Shown: in pieces, positions 44,437-53,532 of the stretch
Position numbering within the stretch: the stretch's first letter is position 1
Layout of the letters: each line of letters starts with the position of its first letter
Origin: Miltoncostaea sp963770865
GTDB lineage: Bacteria; Actinomycetota; Thermoleophilia; Miltoncostaeales; Miltoncostaeaceae
NCBI GenBank assembly: GCA_963770865.1
Contig: CAVYRD010000002.1
Coordinates: 175,381-239,380 of the forward strand
Length of the DNA stretch: 64,000 bases
Direction of reading: 5' to 3'
The notes under the pieces: generated by a model
Database searches by the model: none
Told to the model about the DNA's origin: nothing
The model's input: the letters and a program-made list of their open reading frames with translations, nothing else
Translations under genes and position numbers: made by a program

Positions 44437-45785
44437 TGGCGCGCGGTGCCGGCCCCCCGCAGGGCGACCTCTTCGGCGAGGCGGTCGAGGCGCGCCTGGA
44501 GCGCCAGCGCCCGCTGGCCGCGCGGATGCGCCCCGAGGGCCTGGACGAGATCGTCGGCCAGCCCGCGCTGCTCGGCCCCGAGGGCGCGCTGCGCGCCGCG
44601 ATCGCCGGAGACCGGGTGCCGTCGATGATCCTCTACGGCCCCCCCGGGAGCGGGAAGACCACCCTGGCGCGCGTCGTCGCGGCGAGCACGTCGGCCGCCT
44701 TCGAGGAGCTGTCGGCCGTCTCGGCCACGGTGGCCGACGTGCGCGCCGTGATGGCCCGGGCCCGCGACCGGCTGGCCGCGGGCACCCGAACGGTCCTCTT
44801 CCTGGACGAGATCCACCGGTTCAACCGCGCCCAGCAGGACGCGCTGCTGCCGGCCGTCGAGGACGGGCTCATCACGCTGATCGGCGCCACCACCCAGAAC
44901 CCCTGGTACGAGGTGAACGCCGCCCTCGTGTCGCGGATGCGCGTGTGGGTGCTGGAGCCCCTCGGCCCGGAGGAGATCGGGGCGCTGCTCGACCGCGCCG
45001 CGACGAGCCCGAAGGGCCTCGCCGGCCGGGTCGTTCTCGGCGGCGAGGCGCGGGCGGCGATCGTCGCCCGGGCCGGAGGCGACGCGCGCGGGGCGCTCAA
45101 CCTGCTCGAGGCCGCTGCGGCGGCCACGGCCGACGGGCGCGAGATCGCCCTCGACGCGGTGCAGTCGGCTGCCGGGGGACGCGCCGTCGTCTACGACCGC
45201 CAGGGCGACGCCCACTACGACACGATCTCGGCCTTCATCAAGAGCCTGCGCGGCAGCGATCCGGACGCGGCGATCTACTACCTCGCGGTGATGCTGAAGG
45301 GCGGCGAGGACCCGAAGTTCATCGCGCGGCGGCTGATCGTGGCGGCCAGCGAGGACGTGGGCAACGCCGACCCGCGGGCGCTCGAGGTCGCCGTCGCCGC
45401 CGGGCGCGCGGTGGAGTTCGTCGGGCTCCCCGAGGCGCGCATCAGCCTCGCCCAGGCGACGACCTACATCGCGCTCGCGCCGAAGTCGAACGCGTCCTAC
45501 CGCGCGATCGACGCCGCGCTGGCCGAGGTGGAGCGTGAGGGCGCCCGCCGCCCGCCGCTCGCCCTGCGCGACTCCAGCGTGGCCAACGCCCGCGGCCTCG
45601 GCAACGGCGAGGGCTACGCCTACCCGCACGACCACCCGGATGCCGTGCTCGACGAGTCGCTGCTGCCCGAGGGCATGGAGGGCCGCGTCTTCTACGCTCC
45701 CACCGACCGGGGGCCGGAGGGCGAGCTGTCGGCGCGCCTGCGCGCGCTGCGCGCCCGGCTGCGCGACGACGACCAGCCGTTCTGA
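44436..45785 (+). CDS. rarA: Replication-associated recombination protein A (RarA/MgsA, AAA+)
   Basis: Walker A YGPPGSGKTTLA, Walker B FLDEIHRFNRAQQDALLP, sensor TTQNPWYEVNAALVSR, and the RarA C-terminal tetramerisation region with KSLRGSDPDAAIYYLAVML and GNADPRALEVA. Total 449 aa. It acts at stalled replication forks as a clamp-loader-related ATPase. It begins inside the MFS stop (TGATG). Confidence 0.92.
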   Translation: MARGAGPPQGDLFGEAVEARLERQRPLAARMRPEGLDEIVGQPALLGPEGALRAAIAGDRVPSMILYGPPGSGKTTLARVVAASTSAAFEELSAVSATVADVRAVMARARDRLAAGTRTVLFLDEIHRFNRAQQDALLPAVEDGLITLIGATTQNPWYEVNAALVSRMRVWVLEPLGPEEIGALLDRAATSPKGLAGRVVLGGEARAAIVARAGGDARGALNLLEAAAAATADGREIALDAVQSAAGGRAVVYDRQGDAHYDTISAFIKSLRGSDPDAAIYYLAVMLKGGEDPKFIARRLIVAASEDVGNADPRALEVAVAAGRAVEFVGLPEARISLAQATTYIALAPKSNASYRAIDAALAEVEREGARRPPLALRDSSVANARGLGNGEGYAYPHDHPDAVLDESLLPEGMEGRVFYAPTDRGPEGELSARLRALRARLRDDDQPF

Positions 45786-45834
45786 GGCTCCCTCGTCCGG
45801 CGGGGACCGGGCGGTTCATGGAAGGATGTGAGGC

Positions 45835-46302
45835 ATGAGCGATGACGCACAGGGGCTCGGAGCCCGGCTCGACGCGGACATGAAGGACGCGATGCGCGGC
45901 GGCGACAAGCTGCGGCTCGGCGCGATCCGGCGTGCGCGCTCGGCGATCAAGAACGCCGAGATCGAGAACCGCGGGCCGCTCGGCGAGGACGCGGCGGTGA
46001 AGGTGCTGCGCGGCCTCGTCAAGCAGCACCGGGAGTCGATCGAGCAGTTCCGCGCCGGGGGCCGCTCCGACCTGGTCGAGCACGAGCAGGAGGAGATGGC
46101 GGTGCTGGAGGGCTACCTGCCCGCCCAGCTCGACGCCGCCGCGCTCGAGCCGATCGTCGCCGAGGTCATCGCGTCGGAGGGGGCCGCGTCCCCCGCCGAC
46201 CTCGGCCGCGTCATGAAGGCCGTCATGGCCCGTGTCGGCGGCACCGCGGACGGGAAAGAGGTCCGCGGGATCGCGCAACGCCTGCTGGGAGGCACACCAT
46301 GA
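45835..46302 (+). CDS. GatB/YqeY-domain protein
   Basis: The 155-aa product reads LDADMKDAMRGGDKLRLGAIR, IEQFRAGGRSDLVEHEQEE and the tail LGRVMKAVMARVGGTADGKEVRGIAQRLL, the full YqeY pattern. YqeY resembles the tRNA-binding C-terminal domain of GatB, but its own function is not established. ATGA overlap with the next gene. Confidence 0.9.
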   Translation: MSDDAQGLGARLDADMKDAMRGGDKLRLGAIRRARSAIKNAEIENRGPLGEDAAVKVLRGLVKQHRESIEQFRAGGRSDLVEHEQEEMAVLEGYLPAQLDAAALEPIVAEVIASEGAASPADLGRVMKAVMARVGGTADGKEVRGIAQRLLGGTP

Positions 46303-46664
46303 GCACCACGCCACCGCCCGGCCCCGGGGGGCCGCCGACGGAGAACCCGCCCGAGGGGCCCGCGTCGGCCATCGGCGCCGGCACGCACACGCCGAAAGAC
46401 TCGATGACGCGCTACGACAAGGAGCGCGACGTCTACCACTGCTCCTACGGCATCCCGAGCCCGGCGCTGACCGTGCTCGACCCGCAGCGCGAGCTCGTGG
46501 TGCGCGTCGACCGCCACAGCTTCGCCGTGGTGGGCTTCTCGATCCCCAACTTCACCGAGTGGCACAAGAAGCACGCGGACGAGGACGGGAACTTCGACGT
46601 CAACCTCCCGGCCAAGTGGCCGATGGAGCAGACCGACGTCAGCACGTCGAATCAGACCTGGTAG
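46299..46664 (+). CDS. Hypothetical protein, 121 aa
   Basis: A proline-rich disordered N-terminus (about 35 residues) precedes a small domain, YDKERDVYHCSYGIPSPALTVLD ... ELVVRVDRHSFAVVGFSIPNF. Its strand pattern and D-x-D-x2 phrase resemble DUF2283-type proteins, only loosely. Coupled to the YqeY gene by ATGA overlap. No membrane segment or signal. Confidence 0.6.
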   Translation: MSTTPPPGPGGPPTENPPEGPASAIGAGTHTPKDSMTRYDKERDVYHCSYGIPSPALTVLDPQRELVVRVDRHSFAVVGFSIPNFTEWHKKHADEDGNFDVNLPAKWPMEQTDVSTSNQTW

Positions 46665-46704
46665 GCGGTCCGGGCGCGTCGCGCCCGGACCCGGCCAGGA
46701 GTCG

Positions 46705-47157
46705 GTGTGGGACTACCCGCGCCCGCCGCGCCTGGAGCAGGACGCGCGGCGGGTGCGGGTCGTGCTCGGCGGCGAGGTGATCGCGGACACCGACCGCGCG
46801 TACCGCGTGCTCGAGACCAGCCACCCGCCGACCTTCTACCTGCCGCGCGCGGCCTTCGCCGACGGGGCGCTCGCCCCGGCCGAGGGCTCGAGCTTCTGCG
46901 AGTGGAAGGGCCGGGCCGCCTACCTCGACGTGACCGGCGGCGGGCGCACGGCGGCGCGGGCGGCCTGGTTCTACCCGTCCCCGTCGCCCCGCTTCGCGGC
47001 CCTGGCGGACCACGTGTCGCTCTACCCGGGCCGCATGGACGCCTGCGTCGTGGGCGACGAACGGGTCGAGGCCCAGGAGGGCGACTTCTACGGCGGGTGG
47101 ATCACCCCCGAGGTCGTCGGGCCGTTCAAGGGCGCGCCCGGCACCTGGGGCTGGTAG
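46705..47157 (+). CDS. DUF427-domain protein
   Basis: GTG 46705 with AGGAG five bases upstream. The 150-aa product contains the DUF427 core: RVRVVLGGEVIADTDRAYRVLETSHPPTFYLP, CEWKGRAAYLDV, AAWFYPSPSPRF and DFYGGWITPEVVGPFKG. A compact beta fold of unknown role, common in actinobacteria. Its stop lies two bases before the duplicated target site of the IS insertion. Confidence 0.85.
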   Translation: MWDYPRPPRLEQDARRVRVVLGGEVIADTDRAYRVLETSHPPTFYLPRAAFADGALAPAEGSSFCEWKGRAAYLDVTGGGRTAARAAWFYPSPSPRFAALADHVSLYPGRMDACVVGDERVEAQEGDFYGGWITPEVVGPFKGAPGTWGW

Positions 47158-47193
47158 CCCCTAGGGTGGACTGTCTCCGAGATGTCCCGACAC
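47158..47193 (+). repeat. Left terminal inverted repeat of IS481-type element (with target duplication)
   Basis: The 36 bases match the complement of 49900-49935 at 30 positions. The first nine include the palindromic target duplicate CCCTAGGG (47159-47166); the element itself begins TGGACTGTCTCC. Confidence 0.8.
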
Positions 47194-47312
47194 CCGGGAT
47201 CTCGTTGAGCACGCTGTAGACGCGAACGCCCAGGTCCTCGATGAGGGCCTGGGCGTCGCTGTGCCGCAGCACGTTCGGGGTGCGACCCAACCGAACGAAA
47301 GGAGAGCGGCAC

Positions 47313-48204
47313 GTGAGCCATGATGACGTGCTGTTTCGCTACCGGCTGCAGGTGCTGGCCCACGCCGCCGAGCACGGGGTGAGCGCGGCCTGCCGGACAT
47401 TCGGCCTGCACCGCTCGACCTACTACGTCGGGAAGCGCCGGGCCGAGCGATCGGGCCTCGAGATGCTGCGGCCCCGCGAGCGGCGGCGGCCGCGGATGCC
47501 CAATCAGCTCTCGGGGATCATCGAGCAGCGCATCCTGGCCTCTCGCTCGCCCACCCGGGCTTCGGGCCCCGGCGGATCTCCGACGAGCTGGCGCGCCCGC
47601 GCTGGGGCGGGATCCTCGTCTCGCCCAACGGGGTCTGGCGGGTCCTGCGCCGCCACGGGCTGTTCAACGCGGGCCAAGCGCCTGGGCCTTGTCGCCGGCT
47701 ACCGGGCGCCGTACGCGCCCCCACGCGAGGCCGATCCCGAAGCCCCACATCGCGGTATCGCGGCCGGGGGAGCTGGTGGGCATCGACTGCTTCTTAGTCG
47801 GGCGGCTGCGCGGCACCCGCGAGCCGGTCTGGCAGACCACCGCGATCGGCGTCTATTCCTCCTTTGCCTGGGCCGAGCTCTGCTCGGCCCGTCAACCGAC
47901 CCACCAGCACACCTCACGGCTGGCGCGACGGGTGGCCGCGGACCTGGCGCGCTGTGGCTGGCGCCTCGAGCGGATCCTCAGCGATAACGGCTCCGAGTTC
48001 ACCAGCCACGAGTTCCGGCGCACCGCGGAGGGCCTGGGCGGCCGCACGACCCGCATCCGGGCGGGCCGTCCCCAGACAAACGGCCACGTTGAGAACCTGC
48101 ACCGCACGATCCTCGAGGAGTGCTGGCGGCCGAGCTTCGCCCGCTCCCTGTATCCGGCCTTCACGGCCCTGCGGCGTGACCTGGCCGCCTACGTCGAGTA
48201 CTAC
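47313..48204 (+). pseudogene. IS481-type transposase, 5' part (frameshifted and interrupted)
   Basis: GTG 47313 follows AAAGGAGAG. The first frame has an HTH (FRYRLQVLAHAAEHGVSAAC). About three frame changes (near 47545, 47668 and 47750) are needed to read on through LAHPGFGPRRISDELARPRW and RAKRLGLVAGYRAPYAPP. The DDE core then follows: GIDCFLVG, LSDNGSEFTSHEF and QTNGHVENLHRTILEE. Sequence stops at AAYVEYY where the IS110 element begins. Not functional as read. Confidence 0.8.
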
Positions 48205-48301
48205 GGATGAAAGTCAAGTTCTCTCGACGATCCGGCCTCCGCGTGAGAGGTTCGTTTTCGGGTGCGGGTGACTGACCAGCTGAAGGGCAGAATCCTGGGG
48301 C

Positions 48302-49557
48302 TCAGAGGTCTGCCGCGCTGCCGCGCCGCATGGTCGGCGTCTTGACGCGCCCCGGTGTCGCGCCCGCACCCACCCCTCCCGCTTGTCGGTCGCGCATCAG
48401 TTGGCGGTAAGCGGCCTCGGCCCGCCGGGCCTGGGCCATCTCGGCGGCCCGCCCCTCGACGCTGGCGAAGACTCGCTCGGGGTTGCGCCGGCCCTGGCGC
48501 GAGGGGGCGCCGAGCATGAGCTCGAGCCGGCGCAGCTTCTCGCGCATGAGCGAGGGGCGCACGAAGGCGTAGTCCTCGCCGCGGCTGAGCATGTGCCAGG
48601 CGATCACCACGAGCTTTCGGGCGACGGCCACGGTGGCGATGTTGGCGCCCCGCCGCGCTCGCACCCGCTCGCCGAAGGCCCGCATCGGCCCGGCAGAGCG
48701 GATGGCGTGCCAGGCCGCCTCGACCAGCAGGTGGCGGGCCTCTCCGGGGCCCTGCTTGGAGATGCGCCCGTGGCGGGCGGGCTCGGAGCCGGACTGGTGA
48801 ACGCGCGGGTTGAGCCCCAGGTAGGCCACCAGGTGGCGGGAGCTGGGAAAGCGCGAGATGTCGCCGATGGCGGCCATGAGCGCCGTGGCGCTGATGGCGC
48901 CCATGCCGGGGAGCGTCATCAGGCGACGGATCTGGGCGCACTCCAGCGCCTGGCGGGCGATCGCGCGCTCGACCAGGGAGATCTCGGCGTCGAACAGATC
49001 GATCAGCCGCAGCCCGGCATCGACGGCCTGGCGCTCGTCGAGGGGCAGCTCCTGCTGGGCCAGCCAGCGTCGCCCGGCGACCCCGAACAGATCGCTCATC
49101 GATGGCCGCTCGGCGAGGTTGCGCATCAGGGCGGCGTGGATCTGGTTCTTCTCGCGGGTGCGCTGACGCACCAGGGCGGCGCGGCGCGCGATCAGGCGCC
49201 GGCGCGCCTGGTCGCCTCGTCCGGGCTCCAGACCTCCGCGACGAAGCCCCCCGCAAGCAGCTGGGCCAGGCGGCGGGCGTCGATGCGGTCGGTCTTGGCG
49301 CCCGCCAGCCGGGCGGCGCTCACCGCCGGCGGGTGGGCGAGCACCACCCGGGCGACGTGCGGCTCGATGATCCGGGCGATGGCCAGGGCGTTGCCGGTCG
49401 CCTCCAGGACGACCTGGTCCTCGGCCCCCAGGCTGCGGGCGAACTGCTCGAGCGCCTCGGGCGAGGCGGACACCCGCCCGGCCGAGCGCAGCCGGCCCTC
49501 CTCGACGATCGCGACCTCGCAGAAGTCGCGGTGGACGTCCAAACCGATGCTTCGCAT
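48302..49557 (-). CDS. IS110-family transposase (DEDD), one frame break near 49200
   Basis: ATG 49557 follows GGAGGAG. The N-terminal RuvC-like DEDD domain shows IGLDVHRDFCEVAI, VVLEATGN and KTDRIDARRLAQLL. It runs out of frame after WSPDEATRRA at a TGA (49192). The other frame continues RRRLIARRAALVRQRTREKN and the Tnp_20 domain, LMTLPGMGAISATALMAAIG and HGRISKQGPGEARHLL with the catalytic serine. One missing base near 49200 explains the break. No slippery heptamer is present. Confidence 0.82.
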
Positions 49558-49799
49558 CGAGCTCCTCCTCAACGGCGGCGGCAAGGCGGAGGCAGGCGGG
49601 CACGACGACAACTACGGATCCGTGCTCGTGGCACACCCGGGCAAGTCGCAGGGGCGGCCATCTACAAACCCCGGGCTCGTGGCCCATACCAAAGCCGACG
49701 GCCTGCCCCACCTGGCCCTCCGAAGCCCCTGTCCCGGAACCGGGCCGATCCTAGATCGACTCGCCCGGTGCAGCAGCTCCAGGAGCAGTTTCATGCCCC
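49558..49799 (-). ncRNA. Candidate bridge-RNA region of the IS110 element
   Basis: This is 242 bases of non-coding sequence between the element border and its transposase start. IS110-group elements encode a structured bridge RNA in exactly this place. Several short complementary segments exist (for example GGGGCATG near the border). I cannot fold it or identify the target and donor loops by eye. Confidence 0.4.
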
Positions 49800-49889
49800 T
49801 ACAACAGCGACCGCACCCACCACGGCCGGATCACGAGAGGGCGGATCCCCGCCGACCTGATCGACCCGGCCAGAAAGATGCGCCCATGA
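49800..49889 (+). pseudogene. IS481-type transposase, 3' end
   Basis: Reads YNSDRTHHGRITRGRIP then ADLIDPARKMRP and stops at 49887-49889. It is the natural C-terminus of the transposase fragment ending at 48204. Confidence 0.8.
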
Positions 49890-49899
49890 CAGAGCAGAT

Positions 49900-49935
49900 C
49901 TGTCGGCACATCTTGGGGGCAGCCCACCCTAGGGG
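49900..49935 (-). repeat. Right terminal inverted repeat of IS481-type element (with target duplication)
   Basis: Complement of the left end at 30 of 36 positions. Includes the second CCCTAGGG (49927-49934). Confidence 0.8.
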
Positions 49936-51461
49936 AGCTTCACGACGCGGGCCGCGCCGTTCACCGGCACGGTGATGCGGAAGCGGACCGCGCGGTAGCC
50001 GGCGCCGGCCGCCACCCGGACGACGATACGGCCGGGGAGAACGCCGCGCAGCACCAGGGTGCCGTTGCGGAGCGTCACGCGGCGGGTCCCGACGCGCACG
50101 TCGGCCGAACCGGCGACGCCCCGGAGCGTGACGGTCAGGCGGTGGCGGGCGCGGTCCAGGCGGACGGTGAGGCCCGAGGCGGCCGCGATCCGCGCCGCCG
50201 CCGAGCGGCCGGCCGGCGGCGCCGGCTGGAGCGTGGCCGGCCCGGTGGTGTCCAGGGGCTTGGTCACGGTCCCGCCGGCGTCGGGCGACGAGGGCGGCGG
50301 CCCTGCCGAGACCGCCGCGAGCGCGGCGGTCACCTGGGGACGCGGCCCGATGTTCTCCGAGGCCGGATCCGTCCCGAGGGGGGCGAGCTGGGGGAGCCCG
50401 GTGCTCTGCAGCAGCGCGCGGACCTCGGCCGGGGCCAGCGGTGTGCCGCGCCGCGCGATGGCGCCGGCCTGGAGGGAGGCGACGGCGCCGGCCACGGTGG
50501 CGCTGGCGCCCGATGTGCCGTCGAAGCACGCGGTGTACGCGCGGTCCGCGCCGGCGCCGGACGCCGAGATGTCCCCGTAACCGCTCGACACCAGGCCCGT
50601 GCCGAAGCCCTGGACGTCCACCCGGGCGCCCCAGTTGGACCCGGGCACGCGCTGACGGTCGGGCACGTCGGATTCGCCGATGCCCGCGCCGCCGGCGCCG
50701 ACCATCAGGGCCCCGCTGGCCTTGGCGTCGGACGGGTCGGTGAGCCAGCTCCTGCCGAGCGTGCCGATGTCGAGGTCGCCGTTCCCGGCGGGCTCCACGA
50801 CCACGATGCCGGCCTCGACCGCCTTCGCGATCTCCGTCCGGACGGGGTTCGACGCGGTGTCGAAGTACTCGATCGGCCCGTACACGCCGGGGCTGACCTG
50901 GGCCTGCTGCTCGATGAGCAGGACGTCGCCCGGGCGCAGGAGCTTCGCCGCGTCGGCGATGGCCGTGGCGGGCCTGTAGTCGAGAAGCGGCTGGATGATC
51001 GGCGACACCGGCAGGAGCTTCGCCGACGGCGCGAGGCCCGTGATCCCACGCCCGTCGTCCGTCGCGCCCAGGATGCCGAGCACGGCGGTGCCGTGGTCAC
51101 GGACCTGGGGGTAGAGGACGCTCAGCCCGCTCGCCGCGGCGGCCGGCACGTCGCGCGCCTTCAGCTCGTCGTGCGCGGAGTTCCACTCGTACTCGACGTC
51201 GCCGATCCGCACGCCCGCGGCGGTCTGGCCGAGCGGTATGGCGAGCCCGCTGCGGTAGTCCTGGAAGGGCGTCAGGTCCGGCAGGGTCTCGGGCCCGACC
51301 TGCGGCCAGTCGCCGTCCGGCGCCGCACGGCAGTACATGGCCGGAGGCGGCGCGGGCGCGAGGGGCTCCTCCCACGGCGCGCCGGCCGCGGCCGCGACGC
51401 CCCCGGCGAGTGCCAGGACGAGCGCGCTGAGCGCGGCGGCGAGCGGTCGGAGGGATCGCAC
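49929..51461 (-). CDS. Secreted subtilisin-like serine protease (S8 family)
   Basis: GTG start, signal peptide (LAAALSALVLALAGGVAAAAG), then an S8 domain. Catalytic Asp88 is in RIGDVEY, His123 in RDHGTAVLG, oxyanion Asn227 in AGNGD and Ser317 in DGTSGAS. The insert EYEWNSAHDEL after the Asp is of the actinobacterial secreted type. About 110 C-terminal residues form a small beta domain (ADVRVGTRRVTLRNGTLVLRG). The stop TAG lies in the IS target duplicate, so the last codons may have been altered by the insertion. Divergent from the ThyX-like gene by 48 bases. Confidence 0.85.
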   Translation of the reverse strand: MRSLRPLAAALSALVLALAGGVAAAAGAPWEEPLAPAPPPAMYCRAAPDGDWPQVGPETLPDLTPFQDYRSGLAIPLGQTAAGVRIGDVEYEWNSAHDELKARDVPAAAASGLSVLYPQVRDHGTAVLGILGATDDGRGITGLAPSAKLLPVSPIIQPLLDYRPATAIADAAKLLRPGDVLLIEQQAQVSPGVYGPIEYFDTASNPVRTEIAKAVEAGIVVVEPAGNGDLDIGTLGRSWLTDPSDAKASGALMVGAGGAGIGESDVPDRQRVPGSNWGARVDVQGFGTGLVSSGYGDISASGAGADRAYTACFDGTSGASATVAGAVASLQAGAIARRGTPLAPAEVRALLQSTGLPQLAPLGTDPASENIGPRPQVTAALAAVSAGPPPSSPDAGGTVTKPLDTTGPATLQPAPPAGRSAAARIAAASGLTVRLDRARHRLTVTLRGVAGSADVRVGTRRVTLRNGTLVLRGVLPGRIVVRVAAGAGYRAVRFRITVPVNGAARVVKLP

Positions 51462-51509
51462 GCATCTAGGATGGCGGAGAGCGGTCGTCCGCGCACCGAT
51501 GCGAATGGC

Positions 51510-53114
51510 ATGAAATTGACCAACGTCCCACTGACCGAACGAGAGACCGAACGGGTGGCTCCGTACGTCTCCAACACCTCCCGGCCGGTCTTCGCCCTCA
51601 CGGGGCTGCCCGAGGTGGTCAAGGGGGCGCTGTTCGCGCGCTACTCGCGCAGCCCCAAGCCGCTGCGCCGGCTGCTGGTGAACGAGTTCCTGCCGCCCGA
51701 CGGCGAGGCCCCGCCCGGAGCGCTCGCCGAGGGCCCCGGCGCCGAGCGCGCCGAGGCGCTCTACGGCCGCGTGCTGGCCGAGTACGGCGACGACTCGGTG
51801 GCCCAGCTGGGCGGCGCCCACATCGCCGTCGAGGGCGCCTCCAACATCCTGACCAAGATCCTGCAGTGGGGGCGCCTGGCGAGCTACCTCGAGCAGTCGA
51901 CGCGCTACATCGCCTTCACGGACATGCCGGACGGCCGCTACCGCTACCACCGCCCGGCCGACGTGATGGAGCACCCGGAGCTCGGCCCGGAGTACGTTGC
52001 CGTGCTCGACGCCGCCTTCGAGGGCTACGGGCGCCTGCTGCCCCGCCTGGTGGAGCACGTCGGCGCCGGCGTCCCCGAGGAGCCCGGCACGCCCCCCGCG
52101 GCGCGCGAGCGCGCCGTGCGCGCGAAGGCGCTCGACCTGCTCCGCGGCCTGCTGCCGGCCGCCACGACGGCGAACGTCGGCATCTACGCGTCGGGCCAGG
52201 CCTACGAGGCGATGCTGATCCGGATGGGCGCCCACCCGCTGCCCGAGGCGCGCGAGTGCGCCGCGGCGATGCTGCGCGAGCTGCGCACCGTCATCCCGGC
52301 CTTCCTCACCCGCGTCGACCGCCCCGACCGGGGCGGCGCGACCGGGGCGTACCTGGCCGCCGGCGACCGCGCCGCGGCGGGCATCGGCGCGCGGCTCGGT
52401 CTTGACGCCGCGCCCGCTCCCGCCGAGCCGGGCGTGCGCCTGATCGACTTCGACCCCGACGGCGAGGCCCGCGTGCTGGCCCACGCGCTCTGGCCGGCGA
52501 GCGGCGGCTCGCTCGGCGACCTGCGCAGCAGCGTGGCCGCGCTCGAGCCGGCCCGGCGCGCCGAGGCGCTCGCCGAGTGGGCCGGCGCCCGCGGCGACCG
52601 CCGTCAGCGCCCGGGCCGGGCGCTCGAGGCCACGACCTACACGTTCGAGGTGGTCTGCGACTACGGCGCGTACCGCGACCTGCAGCGGCACCGGATGCTC
52701 ACCCTGCAGGCCCAGCCGCTCGGGCCCCGCCTCGGCTACGCCGTGCCCGACGAGGTGGCGGCCGCCGGCGCCGCCGAGGAGTACGCGGCGATCCAGTCGC
52801 GCTGCGTCGCCCTGCACGACGCGCTGGCCCCCGCGCTGCCCCACGCCGCGCCCTACGCCGTGACGCTCGCCCACCGCATCCGCTTCACGATGACGATGAA
52901 CGCCCGCGAGGCGATGCACCTGATCGAGCTGCGCAGCCAGCCCCAGGGCCACGAGTCCTACCGGGCGGTCGCGCGCGACATGCACCGCGAGATCGCCGAG
53001 ACGGCGGGGCACCGCGCCATCGCCGCGATGATGACCTTCGTGGACGCGAGCGACCCGGCCGCCGGGCGCCTCGCGGCCGAGCGCCGCCTCGAGGCGCGCC
53101 GGGCCGCGCGATGA
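51510..53114 (+). CDS. Tandem ThyX-like (FAD-dependent thymidylate synthase-related) protein
   Basis: The 534-aa product has two ThyX-type halves. The first has YLEQSTRYIAF but no RHR before it (QWGRLASYLEQS). The second has RHR (393-395) in LQRHRMLTLQAQPLG, but the usual Ser of RHR-x7-S is Ala. True ThyX is about 220-250 aa and makes dTMP with FAD and methylene-THF. This longer actinobacterial form is widely annotated as ThyX; its activity is uncertain. It starts a long operon. Confidence 0.72.
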   Translation: MKLTNVPLTERETERVAPYVSNTSRPVFALTGLPEVVKGALFARYSRSPKPLRRLLVNEFLPPDGEAPPGALAEGPGAERAEALYGRVLAEYGDDSVAQLGGAHIAVEGASNILTKILQWGRLASYLEQSTRYIAFTDMPDGRYRYHRPADVMEHPELGPEYVAVLDAAFEGYGRLLPRLVEHVGAGVPEEPGTPPAARERAVRAKALDLLRGLLPAATTANVGIYASGQAYEAMLIRMGAHPLPEARECAAAMLRELRTVIPAFLTRVDRPDRGGATGAYLAAGDRAAAGIGARLGLDAAPAPAEPGVRLIDFDPDGEARVLAHALWPASGGSLGDLRSSVAALEPARRAEALAEWAGARGDRRQRPGRALEATTYTFEVVCDYGAYRDLQRHRMLTLQAQPLGPRLGYAVPDEVAAAGAAEEYAAIQSRCVALHDALAPALPHAAPYAVTLAHRIRFTMTMNAREAMHLIELRSQPQGHESYRAVARDMHREIAETAGHRAIAAMMTFVDASDPAAGRLAAERRLEARRAAR

Positions 53115-53527
53115 CGGGGGCGCCCCGGGGGCGCGTCTCGTCGGGGTCGCCGTTCGAGGCGACGATCGGGTTCAGCCGGGCGGTGCGCGTCGGCGACCGC
53201 GTGATGGTGTCGGGCACCGCCCCGATATGGCCGGACGGCTCGGTCGACCCCGACCCGCTGGCGCAGGCGCGCCGCTGCCTGGAGATCATCGGCTCCGCGC
53301 TGACCGCCGCCGGGTCGCGGATGCAGGACGTGGTGCGCACGCGCATCTTCCTGGTGGACGCGGCGGACGCCGCCGCCGTCTCGGCCGCCCACGGAGAGGC
53401 GTTCGCGGACGTCCGCCCGGCCGCCACCATGGTCGTCGTGGCCGCGCTGCTCGACCCGCGCTGGCGCGTGGAGATCGAGGCCGAGGCCATCCTGTCGGCA
53501 AGCCCGCCGCCCGCACCGCTACCCTGA
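53111..53527 (+). CDS. RidA/YjgF-family protein
   Basis: The 138-aa product includes VGDRVMVSGTAPIWPDG, GSRMQDVVRTRIFLVD and the RidA ending RPAATMVVVAALLDPRWRVEIEAEAI. The arginine that binds the substrate carboxylate (VRTRIF) is kept, so enamine/imine deaminase activity is possible. ATGA overlap with the ThyX-like gene. Confidence 0.88.
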   Translation: MTGAPRGRVSSGSPFEATIGFSRAVRVGDRVMVSGTAPIWPDGSVDPDPLAQARRCLEIIGSALTAAGSRMQDVVRTRIFLVDAADAAAVSAAHGEAFADVRPAATMVVVAALLDPRWRVEIEAEAILSASPPPAPLP

Positions 53528-53532
53528 CGCGC

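Larger units (their letters stand above)
48205..49799 (-). mobile_element. IS110-family element nested in the IS481-type transposase
   Basis: Joining 48204 to 49803 restores VEYY-NSDRTHHGRITRG in one frame, which fixes the insertion. CTAC is present at both borders (48201-48204 and 49799-49802), as expected of IS110 elements, which insert at a short shared core and lack terminal inverted repeats. Size about 1.6 kb: 97 bases, transposase on the minus strand, and 242 bases of upstream non-coding DNA. Confidence 0.8.
47167..49926 (+). mobile_element. IS481-family element, interrupted by an IS110-family element
   Basis: Ends TGGACTG.../...CAGCCCA are imperfect inverted repeats. The 8-bp CCCTAGGG flanks both sides (47159-47166 and 49927-49934). 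The transposase runs left to right and is split by the nested element at 48204/49800. Without the insert it would be about 1.17 kb. It landed between DUF427 and the subtilase gene; the right target copy supplies the subtilase stop codon. Confidence 0.8.

Noticed and set aside
49190..49210. Programmed frameshift in the IS110 transposase
   Set aside because: No slippery heptamer or following structure is evident, and IS110 transposases are normally single-frame. A plain one-base loss is simpler.
47158..49935. Composite transposon carrying DUF427 or the subtilase
   Set aside because: Only one IS481-type element is present, with its own two ends. Neither neighbour lies between two IS copies.
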